Below are positions 19,222 to 27,391 of a DNA stretch of 36,989 bases, one piece after another. The notes under the pieces are model-generated. The model searched no databases. It had not been told where the DNA came from and saw only the letters and a list, made by a program, of their open reading frames with translations. The position numbers were made by a program, and so were the translations under genes. The DNA lies in the NCBI GenBank assembly GCA_021732585.1, contig JAKFUR010000086.1:1-36989 (forward strand), read 5' to 3'. The stretch comes from Bacteriovoracaceae bacterium. GTDB taxonomy: Bacteria; Bdellovibrionota; Bacteriovoracia; Bacteriovoracales; Bacteriovoracaceae. Each line of letters starts with the position of its first letter. Position 1 is the first letter of the stretch.

Positions 19222-19928
19222 ACAACGCCATCTACGAAGATTACGGCGACCGTTGGTATACCGCCTACGATGATCCCATCGCACTTCTGCGTGCAGAAAA
19301 CGAAGTGAAAGTTCCTTGGATTCTTGAGCGGATTCCTAAAAAAGGAACCTTGCTCGATGTGGGATGCGGAGCTGGCTTTCTTACCAATCGCATGGCCCGT
19401 GAAGGCTTTCAGGTCACCGGCATCGATCTTTCGCAGGAAAGCCTCAAGGTCGCCGAACGCTTCGACGCAACGAAAACGGCCAAATACATCAATGCCGATG
19501 CCTGCCACCTCCCATTCGCAGATGAGAGCTTCGATGTCGTGACGACATTAGATTTTCTCGAACACGTCCCGAACCCAGCAGACGTGGTCAAAGAATGTGC
19601 GCGGGTGTTGAAGCCTGGTGGGGTCTTTTTCTATCACACTTTTAATCGTAACCCCCTATCACACCTGATGGTGATTAAGTTCGTCGAGTGGGTGGTGAAG
19701 AACACGCCCCCTAACATGCATGTGATTGAGCTTTTCATAAAGCCTCATGAGCTCGTGCAGTTCTGCGAGAATGTGGGCTTAAAGAATCAAGAATTGATTG
19801 GTCTCAGGCCTAAGTTCCGTACGATACCACTGCAAAACATTTTGAGCGGCATCGTACCTCAGGGCCTCCAGTTCACGACCACAAAAAATCTCTGGCTCTC
19901 CTATATGGGAGTTGCCAAAAAAATTTAG
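19206..19928 (+). CDS. UbiG/UbiE-like SAM-dependent methyltransferase in the PKS operon
   Basis: LLDVGCGAGFLTNRMAREGFQVTGIDLS, LDFLEHVPNPADVVKECARVLKPGG. Met at 19206 overlaps the upstream gene by 16 nt. Confidence 0.88.
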   Translation: MAKKINNAIYEDYGDRWYTAYDDPIALLRAENEVKVPWILERIPKKGTLLDVGCGAGFLTNRMAREGFQVTGIDLSQESLKVAERFDATKTAKYINADACHLPFADESFDVVTTLDFLEHVPNPADVVKECARVLKPGGVFFYHTFNRNPLSHLMVIKFVEWVVKNTPPNMHVIELFIKPHELVQFCENVGLKNQELIGLRPKFRTIPLQNILSGIVPQGLQFTTTKNLWLSYMGVAKKI

Positions 19929-21313
19929 ATCTTCGCTTTGAGCGCTTTTTTCAAGAGCGCACGAATCTTCCTATGGCTCGGCTTAAACCAATCGGTCAAA
20001 TCCATCGCCGTCTTTCCATCGATGTTACTCAAGCGCGCATCGGCCTTTGCCTTGAGCAAAACTTCCACCAAACGAACGTTGCTATTCTTCACGGCCAAAT
20101 GCAGGGCCGAGTTCATGCTGGCATCTTGCGCATCAATCTTCACTCCTGCTGAAAGCAAAGACGCCACAACGGCCTCACCGTCTTTCGTGGTGACTTTATT
20201 CAGCGCTACCTGATGCAACGGCGTCTTCCCTGTGAGATCATTGATTTGCACATCGGCTTTCACATTGATCAACTCGCTGACGATGTGGGCCTGCTGTCCG
20301 CCGGCCGCTTTCGCAAGGATACTTACGCTAGCGTTGTCATACATGTTCACCCAGCCTCTCGCCTTCAAGTAGCTCGCCACGGTGTCAGCATCACCACTCG
20401 CGGCTGCTGCCAAGACAGAATCACGCTGTGCGAGTTCAATCACGTCTGTAATACGAGTCACATCTTCGCCGCGACACTTATCATCGGCGCATACGTAAAC
20501 TTCCTGACAGCCTTTTACTAAGTTGTACTTGTAGTCCGTCTCTCCACGAACCAAGATCCCCTCTACGGTGAGGTCGGTTGTATTGAAAACCGCAGACCCT
20601 GAGTTGCCGCCAAAAGTATCGAGATTGGCGACAAAGAAATGTGGATGCGTATTGGTGCGAACTTTTGCGCCGTCAGAAACTTTGGTCGGCAATCCCATCG
20701 GATGCCCGATCACCACGATTTCTGTGTTGTCGTCAATTTTGCCACTGGCACGGAACTTCAATGGCAACGCACTCGTGACCACACGATCAAGACGGATCAA
20801 CGCGTGATCAGTGCCTTCTGGGCCACTGAGTTTTTGATTCACTAATTCTTTGCAGCGATAAACGTTCTCAGCAGGAATGCTCACGCCGGCCGACTGCGTG
20901 GCCTGGTCCATGGCAAAACCAAAGACCCACGCGTTGTTCTGACAGGCCAGCTGGGTGCGGCTGCAGTGACCTGCAGTGACGATGAGATCAGGGCCTACGA
21001 GAAATCCTGAGCAGCTGGCGGGTGTCGCCTGCTCGGCGTAGCGATCATCAGCGCAGATGCCATTTTCTTTGAGTTTGCTTTGGCGAGCAAGGTAAGTGCT
21101 GATAGAAGGATCAGTCTCATTTGGAGTGAGCTTCAAGCGCTCCATGGGAATCATCGCTGCTGTGCTGGCGGCCACGGCCTGTATTGAACTCGGCGCCTCA
21201 TACACTTCCACGCGATTATCAGCACCATAAACAACCTTAGGGATGTTTTGAGCTAAGGTCCCAGTCGAGAAAAGAGAAAGACTGAGAGAGAAACAGCGCT
21301 TGAGCAAAGACAT
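19925..21313 (-). CDS. Exported S1 trypsin-like protease fused to C-terminal ankyrin repeats
   Basis: CSGFLVGPDLIVTAGHC, DHALIRL, FGGNSGSAVFN; then ANK motifs TGKTPLHQVALNK and NSALHLAVKNSNVRLVEVLLKAKADARLSNIDGKTAMDL. Confidence 0.9.
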   Translation of the reverse strand: MSLLKRCFSLSLSLFSTGTLAQNIPKVVYGADNRVEVYEAPSSIQAVAASTAAMIPMERLKLTPNETDPSISTYLARQSKLKENGICADDRYAEQATPASCSGFLVGPDLIVTAGHCSRTQLACQNNAWVFGFAMDQATQSAGVSIPAENVYRCKELVNQKLSGPEGTDHALIRLDRVVTSALPLKFRASGKIDDNTEIVVIGHPMGLPTKVSDGAKVRTNTHPHFFVANLDTFGGNSGSAVFNTTDLTVEGILVRGETDYKYNLVKGCQEVYVCADDKCRGEDVTRITDVIELAQRDSVLAAAASGDADTVASYLKARGWVNMYDNASVSILAKAAGGQQAHIVSELINVKADVQINDLTGKTPLHQVALNKVTTKDGEAVVASLLSAGVKIDAQDASMNSALHLAVKNSNVRLVEVLLKAKADARLSNIDGKTAMDLTDWFKPSHRKIRALLKKALKAKI

Positions 21314-21461
21314 GTGGGCTCCTTCATTTCAAATCGGTCGCCCTTATCCCTCACAAATGCGCAGCGCGCAAGAAGTCTTAAGGAGCTTGTAAAAAACTCT
21401 TGATTTGACGAGGGAGTGCCCCTAGGCGACACTTTTAACGCACCGGAAATACGAGGATATT

Positions 21462-22817
21462 ATGGGAATATACGTCAATCGCACTCTAAACATGAAACAT
21501 ATCCAGGCCATCGGCTTTGATATGGATTACACGCTCGTGCGCTACAACTCTACGGCCTTCGAAGAGATGACCTACCGAGAGATTAAGAAGAAGCTCCTCG
21601 CGATCAAGAACTACCCCGCACAGATCAAGGCGCTAGAGTTTGATTACAACCGCATTATCCGCGGCCTCGTTATTGATAAACCTCACGGCAACGTTTTGAA
21701 ACTCTCCCTTCACAGTAAAGTGAAGCAGTCTCGCCACGGCGGCAAAGAGATGGATTTCAAATCTCAGCAGAAGATCTACCAAGGTCTCTCGATTGATTTG
21801 AACGACTCCGATCGCTACGCCATCGTCGATACATCCTTCTCTGTCGCTTATGCCTGCTTGTTTATGCAAATCGTTGACATGAAGAATGCGCAACCTGAGT
21901 TGGAGTTGCCCGAGTTTCACATTATTGAGAAAGATCTTATTGAAGCGTTAGATACTTCTCACCGCGATGGCACGCTCAAAAGTGAAGTGCGCAAAGACGT
22001 CAAAAAATACATCGTGCAAGACCCAGAAGCGGTCGCTGAACTAGAGCGGTTAAAAAGTTTTGGTAAAAAACTCTGGGTGATCACCAATTCTGATTACGAA
22101 TACTCTAAGCTCCTCCTTGATTACACCATGACGCCGTTCTTGAAAGAACATAAGCACTGGAGCGAGTTGTTTGATCTCGTCGTCACCGCTGCAGCGAAGC
22201 CGCGCTTCTTCACGGATCGTTTACCATTCTTGAGTGTGAACCCCGCGACAGGGCTGATGAAAAACCATCATGGCCCCGTTCTCACCGGCCTCTATCAAGG
22301 CGGCTGTGCCTCCACTATTCAAAAAGATCACGGCTTCTCCGGTGAACAGATTCTCTACTTGGGTGACCATATCTACGGCGACATCTTGCAGTTGAAAAAA
22401 ACCTGCAACTGGCGCACGGCCTTGGTGGTGGAAGAACTCGAAGGCGAACGCCAAGCGCTCCATGCCACCAAAGAGCTCGGCAGCGAGATCAACGCACTCA
22501 TGGGTCGCAAGGTGGATCTTGAGCACGCGCTGGATCGCCTCTACGACAAAAGTAAACCTGACAAAAAGAAATCTCAACCGATCTTTGACGAGATTGAAGG
22601 CATTGATAAGAAACTCGGCAAGCTGATTCGCCAGTACTCGGGGCATTTCAATCCTCACTGGGGCGAAGTCATGCGTGCCGGAGTTGAGCCGAGTCGCTTC
22701 GCTGGCCAGGTTGAGAAATACGCGTGCATTTACATGGGCAAGATCGCAGATTTTGCCGACTATTCTCCGCGCACCTACTTCCGTCCTAAGAAACGACCGT
22801 TGCCCCACGAGCTGTAA
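21462..22817 (+). CDS. HAD-superfamily purine 5'-nucleotidase (HAD-IG / cN-II-like)
   Basis: IQAIGFDMDYTLVRYNS, LWVITNSDYEYSKLLLDY, ILYLGDHIYGDILQLKKTCNWRTALVVEEL. Confidence 0.9.
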   Translation: MGIYVNRTLNMKHIQAIGFDMDYTLVRYNSTAFEEMTYREIKKKLLAIKNYPAQIKALEFDYNRIIRGLVIDKPHGNVLKLSLHSKVKQSRHGGKEMDFKSQQKIYQGLSIDLNDSDRYAIVDTSFSVAYACLFMQIVDMKNAQPELELPEFHIIEKDLIEALDTSHRDGTLKSEVRKDVKKYIVQDPEAVAELERLKSFGKKLWVITNSDYEYSKLLLDYTMTPFLKEHKHWSELFDLVVTAAAKPRFFTDRLPFLSVNPATGLMKNHHGPVLTGLYQGGCASTIQKDHGFSGEQILYLGDHIYGDILQLKKTCNWRTALVVEELEGERQALHATKELGSEINALMGRKVDLEHALDRLYDKSKPDKKKSQPIFDEIEGIDKKLGKLIRQYSGHFNPHWGEVMRAGVEPSRFAGQVEKYACIYMGKIADFADYSPRTYFRPKKRPLPHEL

Positions 22818-23266
22818 TGTTTGCTGACGGCCACATCATCACTCACCTCGCACTTCCTGAAAGTGCGGAGGCGCTCGCCCTTGCAGGTGACTGGCCTGCC
22901 TTGGATAAGGTCATGCGTGAGGCGATTGATCAGCGTCTCATGCCACTACTGCAAACTCATAAACAGTTTGATCGCATCGAACACATGCTCGCTCTTCGTG
23001 ATGGCGGTGATCCCGAAGAAGAAGACGGCATCTGGCATGATGACGGCTCACGTGTCTTGGCGTTTTCTTGGTCGCTGAATTTTTTTGGCCAACCCGGCGG
23101 TGGCACCTTGGGCATTCGTCCCCGTGGCACCACAAATGAAATTGAACTCGGCCCGTTTGATCCGGGCACACTCATCATTTTTCAAACCGGCATAGATGGT
23201 TTTGAGCATCGAACCAGTCGCGTAACTCACGGCAAACGTTTGGTTTGTGCTGGATGGTGTTCGTAA
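22817..23266 (+). CDS. 2-oxoglutarate/Fe(II)-dependent oxygenase-like protein
   Basis: Putative HxD (WHDDGSR), distal His and Arg (HRTSRVTHGKRLVCAGW). Overlaps the upstream stop as TAATG. Confidence 0.65.
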   Translation: MFADGHIITHLALPESAEALALAGDWPALDKVMREAIDQRLMPLLQTHKQFDRIEHMLALRDGGDPEEEDGIWHDDGSRVLAFSWSLNFFGQPGGGTLGIRPRGTTNEIELGPFDPGTLIIFQTGIDGFEHRTSRVTHGKRLVCAGWCS

Positions 23267-23317
23267 AACTTACACACCCCTTTGCTGAAGCGTGGCCGCG
23301 TGATCTACCTTGCGCTC

Positions 23318-23683
23318 ATGAAAAAACTATTTTTTGTAGTCGTGCTTCTCAGCACAGCGAGTTTCGCTCACGCCTCAAGCCTCTTTGTAAAAGAAGGGCG
23401 CTCTCTCATTGATGTAGAAAAACTCATCAAAGAAGAAACCGACGTTCAAACCTATTATGGGTACGAAAAATTCTGCTACAAAGGCTCGGCTGATGCCGTA
23501 GTCAAAAAAATACGTGCTTGGAAAAAAACTGATTTGTTTTTCAGCGGTGGTGGTGGTGGTTTTGAGCTTCGCTCTCTCAAAGTGATTCGCGGGATCGCGA
23601 CCTATGACATTGTGATGCTGCTAGAAGATGAAGTCGTTCCCGAAGACGGTCTTCGTAAAGTGATCATCAAGCCTTGTAAGTAG
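23318..23683 (+). CDS. Small exported hypothetical protein
   Basis: Signal peptide MKKLFFVVVLLSTASFAHAS from in-frame Met at 23318. Confidence 0.65.
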   Translation: MKKLFFVVVLLSTASFAHASSLFVKEGRSLIDVEKLIKEETDVQTYYGYEKFCYKGSADAVVKKIRAWKKTDLFFSGGGGGFELRSLKVIRGIATYDIVMLLEDEVVPEDGLRKVIIKPCK

Positions 23684-23685
23684 GT

Positions 23686-24057
23686 TTAGTAGCTCGGGTG
23701 CTGAAGATTGAGGATATTACCATCCAAGTCTTCAAACACCAGCATATGGCCCCAATCCGTTTTGGTTTCATCAATAATCTGCGCTCCCAGATTTTCTAGG
23801 CGGGCGCGATCTTCCGGAATATTATCACTTTTCAAGGTCAGCGTTCCGCCGGCCTTGGCACCATGGTCATTACGAGGCACTTTCTCCACTGGCCAACCAT
23901 TGTTGCCATGAAGCCCAAGCGTGAGTCCGTGAAGCGCAAGCGATGTCCAATGCTCATCACCAAAAACTTTTTTGGCACCGAAGGCGACAGAATAAAACTC
24001 CACCGCCCGGTCCATGTTCTGTACGTAGTAATGAAAATTCTGAATGCCCGTAATCAC
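23686..24057 (-). CDS. VOC (glyoxalase/bleomycin-resistance) superfamily protein
   Basis: QNFHYYVQNMDRAVEFYSVAFGAKKVFGDEHWTSLALHG...HMLVFEDLDGNILNLQHP. Appears to start with GTG in a GTGA overlap with transketolase. Confidence 0.88.
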   Translation of the reverse strand: MITGIQNFHYYVQNMDRAVEFYSVAFGAKKVFGDEHWTSLALHGLTLGLHGNNGWPVEKVPRNDHGAKAGGTLTLKSDNIPEDRARLENLGAQIIDETKTDWGHMLVFEDLDGNILNLQHPSY

Positions 24058-26030
24058 AAAAGCGCTTTAACCGCTTTCACAATCGCCGTGCGATCTAGTC
24101 CATGCTTTTGATAAAGCTCTTGAGCGGTGTAGCTCGATTGACCGAACTCACCTTTCACACCCAACGACTTCAATTTAAAATCAGCTCCGTGTAACAGGAG
24201 TGAGTGCGCCAGCATCGCGCCCATGCCGCCGATCAACTGGTGGTCTTCGACGGTGACAAGCTTGCTGCCGGATTTCTTCAACATAGTGGCCATAAACTGA
24301 CCATCCGGGCGATTCACGAACGCATGCTGAACCACCGCGACACTCTTGCCTTCGGCCTTAAGCAATTCAGCAGCGGCACGTGCTTCTTCAAGCAATGAAC
24401 CCGTCGCCACGATCATCGCGTCTGTGCCTGCCTCAATCACTTGAGGTGTGCCGATTTTGTAAGTGAGACCCTCTTTGGTTTCGAGTGGGAAATTCTCACG
24501 GCCCAAGAAGAAGATGAAACTTGGTGCGTGCTGACCCGCTTCACGCATAGAAGCGATTTCTTTCACCGCCTGATACACATACTCTTCCGCTTCTTTTGCC
24601 GTCGCAAGATTCACCAGCACAGTATTAGGAATCGAAGCGAGCGCGCTCATATAAGTGAGCGATTGGTGAGAAGCCCCATCAGCAGCATCTTGGAAACCAG
24701 TGTGCGAGAAGATCGCAATCACCGGAGCTTCCGAGAGCGATGCCATGATCAATGGAAGATTACCTTTGGTGACACCAAACGCAGCAAAGGTATCAACGAC
24801 AGGAATAAACCCCAGTTTCGACATTCCCGCTGCCACTGACACCATATTCGATTCAGCCACACCTACATCTTGAAAGTGGGTTGGGTGATCGGTTTGGAAA
24901 CCTTTCACTCCAGTAGAACCAGCAAGGTCACAAGAGACTGAGAACACCGGCAGGCCTTCTTTGGCGGCTTTTGAGAGCGCCTTAGAAACGCCGATTTGAA
25001 TTTTATCTTTTGGAACGCCAGATGTAGCCGACTTCGTCGGCTTAATGACCAACTCTTTCGCCCATGTGGTGAAGGCCGCTGGCACATCTTTGCTGCCCCA
25101 GATTTCTTCAAGGAATACATGGATGCCTTCATCGTGGGCCTTCAATGGAAAACCGTGACCGCCAGAAGATGATTCCGCGGTGGCCTTGATGCCGTGGCCT
25201 TTAACGGTCTTCGCCCAAATCGCAATCGGCTTCTTCGCGTCCACAGTTGCGAAAGCTTTCTCAATGGAGTGAAGAGCGGCGGTCAAGTCATTGCCGTTCT
25301 CAACTTTCATCACCTGCCAGCCCAACGTCTCAAGAGAGGCGAAGGTTGGATTCATGCTGAAAGCATCTTTATCAATGCGGCCGCCGAGCTTGGTGTTGTT
25401 ATCACTCAAGATCATGACAAACGGAGCGAGCTTCCCTTTTGCCGCTAATCCTGGAATCGCCGCGAACGCTTCTTTGGCTTCGCCTTCCATGCTGGCACCG
25501 TCTGAGATCGAGCAAATCGTCATGCGATTTTTGCCTGTAAGGGCGTCCGCCATAGCAAGGCCTTGCGCTTGAGGAAGTGCTGAGGCCAATGGACCGTTCG
25601 AAAGCAAAACACCTTCTGGATAAAGGTGCGACTCTCCGTGGCCGGTGAGTTTTGATTTAATGGAGCGGAAACCTTTCAGTGTTTCGAGGGTCAAATCACC
25701 GAAACCAAGATTCGCGCGAAGAGCGTAGATGCCGTTTTCCGCGTGACCGATATCATTCACAAAATTGTAGCGATCGAACCACGCGCCCTCGCGAAACATG
25801 AGTGAGTGAAGGGCGGTCCACATCTCTGTCATCGCCGAAGGTCCACCCCAGTGACAGGCAGCGCCGCCGTTCACAGCTGCTAAATCCATCAACGCCAGCA
25901 TGCAACGAGTGGCGCGCGGATCGGCCAAAGTGACGTCTTCACCCTTGCTGGATTTCACCGTCACGGGATAGATGGGCTTCGCTGTGGGGGCTTTTTGCAG
26001 TGCGTTTTTAATCTTCAATGGCTGAATCAT
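24054..26030 (-). CDS. tkt: Transketolase
   Basis: GHAENGIYALRANLGFG, SDGASMEGEAKEAF, DNNTKLGG, VKGHG, DLAGSTG, FSHTGFQDAADGASHQSLTYM. Likely start at Met 26030. Confidence 0.9.
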   Translation of the reverse strand: MIQPLKIKNALQKAPTAKPIYPVTVKSSKGEDVTLADPRATRCMLALMDLAAVNGGAACHWGGPSAMTEMWTALHSLMFREGAWFDRYNFVNDIGHAENGIYALRANLGFGDLTLETLKGFRSIKSKLTGHGESHLYPEGVLLSNGPLASALPQAQGLAMADALTGKNRMTICSISDGASMEGEAKEAFAAIPGLAAKGKLAPFVMILSDNNTKLGGRIDKDAFSMNPTFASLETLGWQVMKVENGNDLTAALHSIEKAFATVDAKKPIAIWAKTVKGHGIKATAESSSGGHGFPLKAHDEGIHVFLEEIWGSKDVPAAFTTWAKELVIKPTKSATSGVPKDKIQIGVSKALSKAAKEGLPVFSVSCDLAGSTGVKGFQTDHPTHFQDVGVAESNMVSVAAGMSKLGFIPVVDTFAAFGVTKGNLPLIMASLSEAPVIAIFSHTGFQDAADGASHQSLTYMSALASIPNTVLVNLATAKEAEEYVYQAVKEIASMREAGQHAPSFIFFLGRENFPLETKEGLTYKIGTPQVIEAGTDAMIVATGSLLEEARAAAELLKAEGKSVAVVQHAFVNRPDGQFMATMLKKSGSKLVTVEDHQLIGGMGAMLAHSLLLHGADFKLKSLGVKGEFGQSSYTAQELYQKHGLDRTAIVKAVKALL

Positions 26031-26157
26031 GGTGGGTCCTTGAGGTTTAAGGCCGGTGATGGCGGGAATTAAACCCCAAGATGGATCATTTCTCAATTGC
26101 CAAAGACCGCCCGAGGGCGTTAACTTACCCAGACTTAAAACTAGCTAAGGATCCTTT

Positions 26158-26391
26158 ATGTCACGCAAATGCGACCTCTCAGGAAAAGCCCGCCAGGCCA
26201 ACCATAAAATTTCTCACTCAAACATCAAGACTCGCAAGTTCAGCGAAGTTAACTTGAAGACTAAGAAAATCTTTGACCCAGAAACTGGTCGCACGATTCG
26301 TCTCCGCATCTCTACAAGCACGATGCGCACTTTGGACAAAGTCGGCTCACTTTCTGCTTACCTCCGCAAAAACATCCACTTGTTTCAGTAG
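26158..26391 (+). CDS. rpmB: 50S ribosomal protein bL28
   Basis: MSRKCDLSGKARQANHKISHSNIKTRKF...LRISTSTMRTLDKVG. Confidence 0.95.
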   Translation: MSRKCDLSGKARQANHKISHSNIKTRKFSEVNLKTKKIFDPETGRTIRLRISTSTMRTLDKVGSLSAYLRKNIHLFQ

Positions 26392-26417
26392 TCTCTACTG
26401 ACACTAAGTAAGTAAAA

Positions 26418-26439
26418 GCCACCTTCGGGTGGCTTTTTT
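26418..26439 (+). terminator. Intrinsic terminator of rpmB
   Basis: GCCACC-TTCG-GGTGGC followed by TTTTTT. Confidence 0.92.
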
Positions 26440-26454
26440 ATTTTCTCCGATCCC

Positions 26455-26575
26455 AATTGATTCAAGAATTGATGAGCTGCTAGGCGCTGAGGAATGAAGG
26501 AGGAGGCGTACAGACTAGTACATCGACGACTGAATGACGAAAGCAACGAAGCAGATCGCAATTATTGGATCAATT
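26455..26575. repeat. Imperfect inverted-repeat intergenic element (structured RNA or MITE-like)
   Basis: Terminal arms AATTGATTCAAGAATT (26455-26470) and AATTATTGGATCAATT (26560-26575) are imperfect reverse complements, as are the inner GATGAGCTGCT and GAAGCAGATCGC; near the centre GTACAGACTAGTAC is a short palindrome. Confidence 0.5.
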
Positions 26576-27283
26576 ATTACAGCGCCAGATAGGTGCTTCG
26601 TTATCGGGAATAAGGCATTGCACCCGATACCCCTCACCCCCACACTGAAACTCTTTCGACGCTGGCATCCGCCCACTCACTAACCTAGGCATAATGCCTT
26701 TCAGCTCTCCTGCCTGATAGCAGGCCTGCTCGGCCACTTGCCGATCGCAGTGACCAAATACACGCTCATGGGCCATGGTAACCTTCACAGCGATCAAGCG
26801 GGTGCTAGTGGGTGCTCGCAACATATAGTCCACCCCGGCCTTCACTCCAGGTGCAGGTCTTGGGACGAGACCAATTTTTAAGTAGACTGTGGAGACCCCA
26901 GGCTGAGTGCTAGGGTTCCTTTTCACCTGCCATGCGATCTCATCTTCTCTTCGAAGGACATACATCTCTTTAATTAGCCAACCAGTCTCGTCCCACTCAC
27001 GCCCAACCTTAGGCATCTCTGCTTCATAGCTACCCATTAAGCTTTCGCCCATTTTTTTTCGTTTCAGTAATTGAGTGCAAACGGGATTGTCGCGAAAGAA
27101 GCGCTCGAGTCCCATCCACGCCGTATGCTCACTGACTTTTTCTTGGCTGAAGGAGGTGGTGTGCTCGAGATCTTGGCGAACTTGAAACATGACCAGCATG
27201 ATGCTGGCACAAACAAAGGTCACAAGGACGGCCACGACAGCGGCCGAACCGCGTTGCCCCACTCTAGAGTTAAGAATTCCCAC
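26570..27283 (-). CDS. PilX-like / type II-IV pilus-associated membrane-anchored protein
   Basis: N-terminal basic segment then one TM helix (RGSAAVVAVLVTFVCASIMLVMFQVRQ) and a Cys-containing C-terminal domain. Confidence 0.5.
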   Translation of the reverse strand: MGILNSRVGQRGSAAVVAVLVTFVCASIMLVMFQVRQDLEHTTSFSQEKVSEHTAWMGLERFFRDNPVCTQLLKRKKMGESLMGSYEAEMPKVGREWDETGWLIKEMYVLRREDEIAWQVKRNPSTQPGVSTVYLKIGLVPRPAPGVKAGVDYMLRAPTSTRLIAVKVTMAHERVFGHCDRQVAEQACYQAGELKGIMPRLVSGRMPASKEFQCGGEGYRVQCLIPDNEAPIWRCNN

Positions 27284-27391
27284 GAATGTATTTTAGACCC
27301 AAAACAAGAAATTTCGTTTGCCCAGAGTTTGTGGCAGGAAAGGCGGAAGCCGCTGAAAAGCCGCTCCCGCCTCGAGAGTATTAGCTAGAAC

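Noticed and set aside
22221-22808. 195-aa minus-strand ORF
   Set aside because: Fully antisense to the HAD 5'-nucleotidase; no motif or signal.
23545-23560. GGTGGTGGTGGTGGT microrepeat
   Set aside because: Simply encodes a Gly run in a small exported protein; too short to interpret.
24441-24839. 132-aa plus-strand ORF
   Set aside because: Antisense to transketolase, no support.
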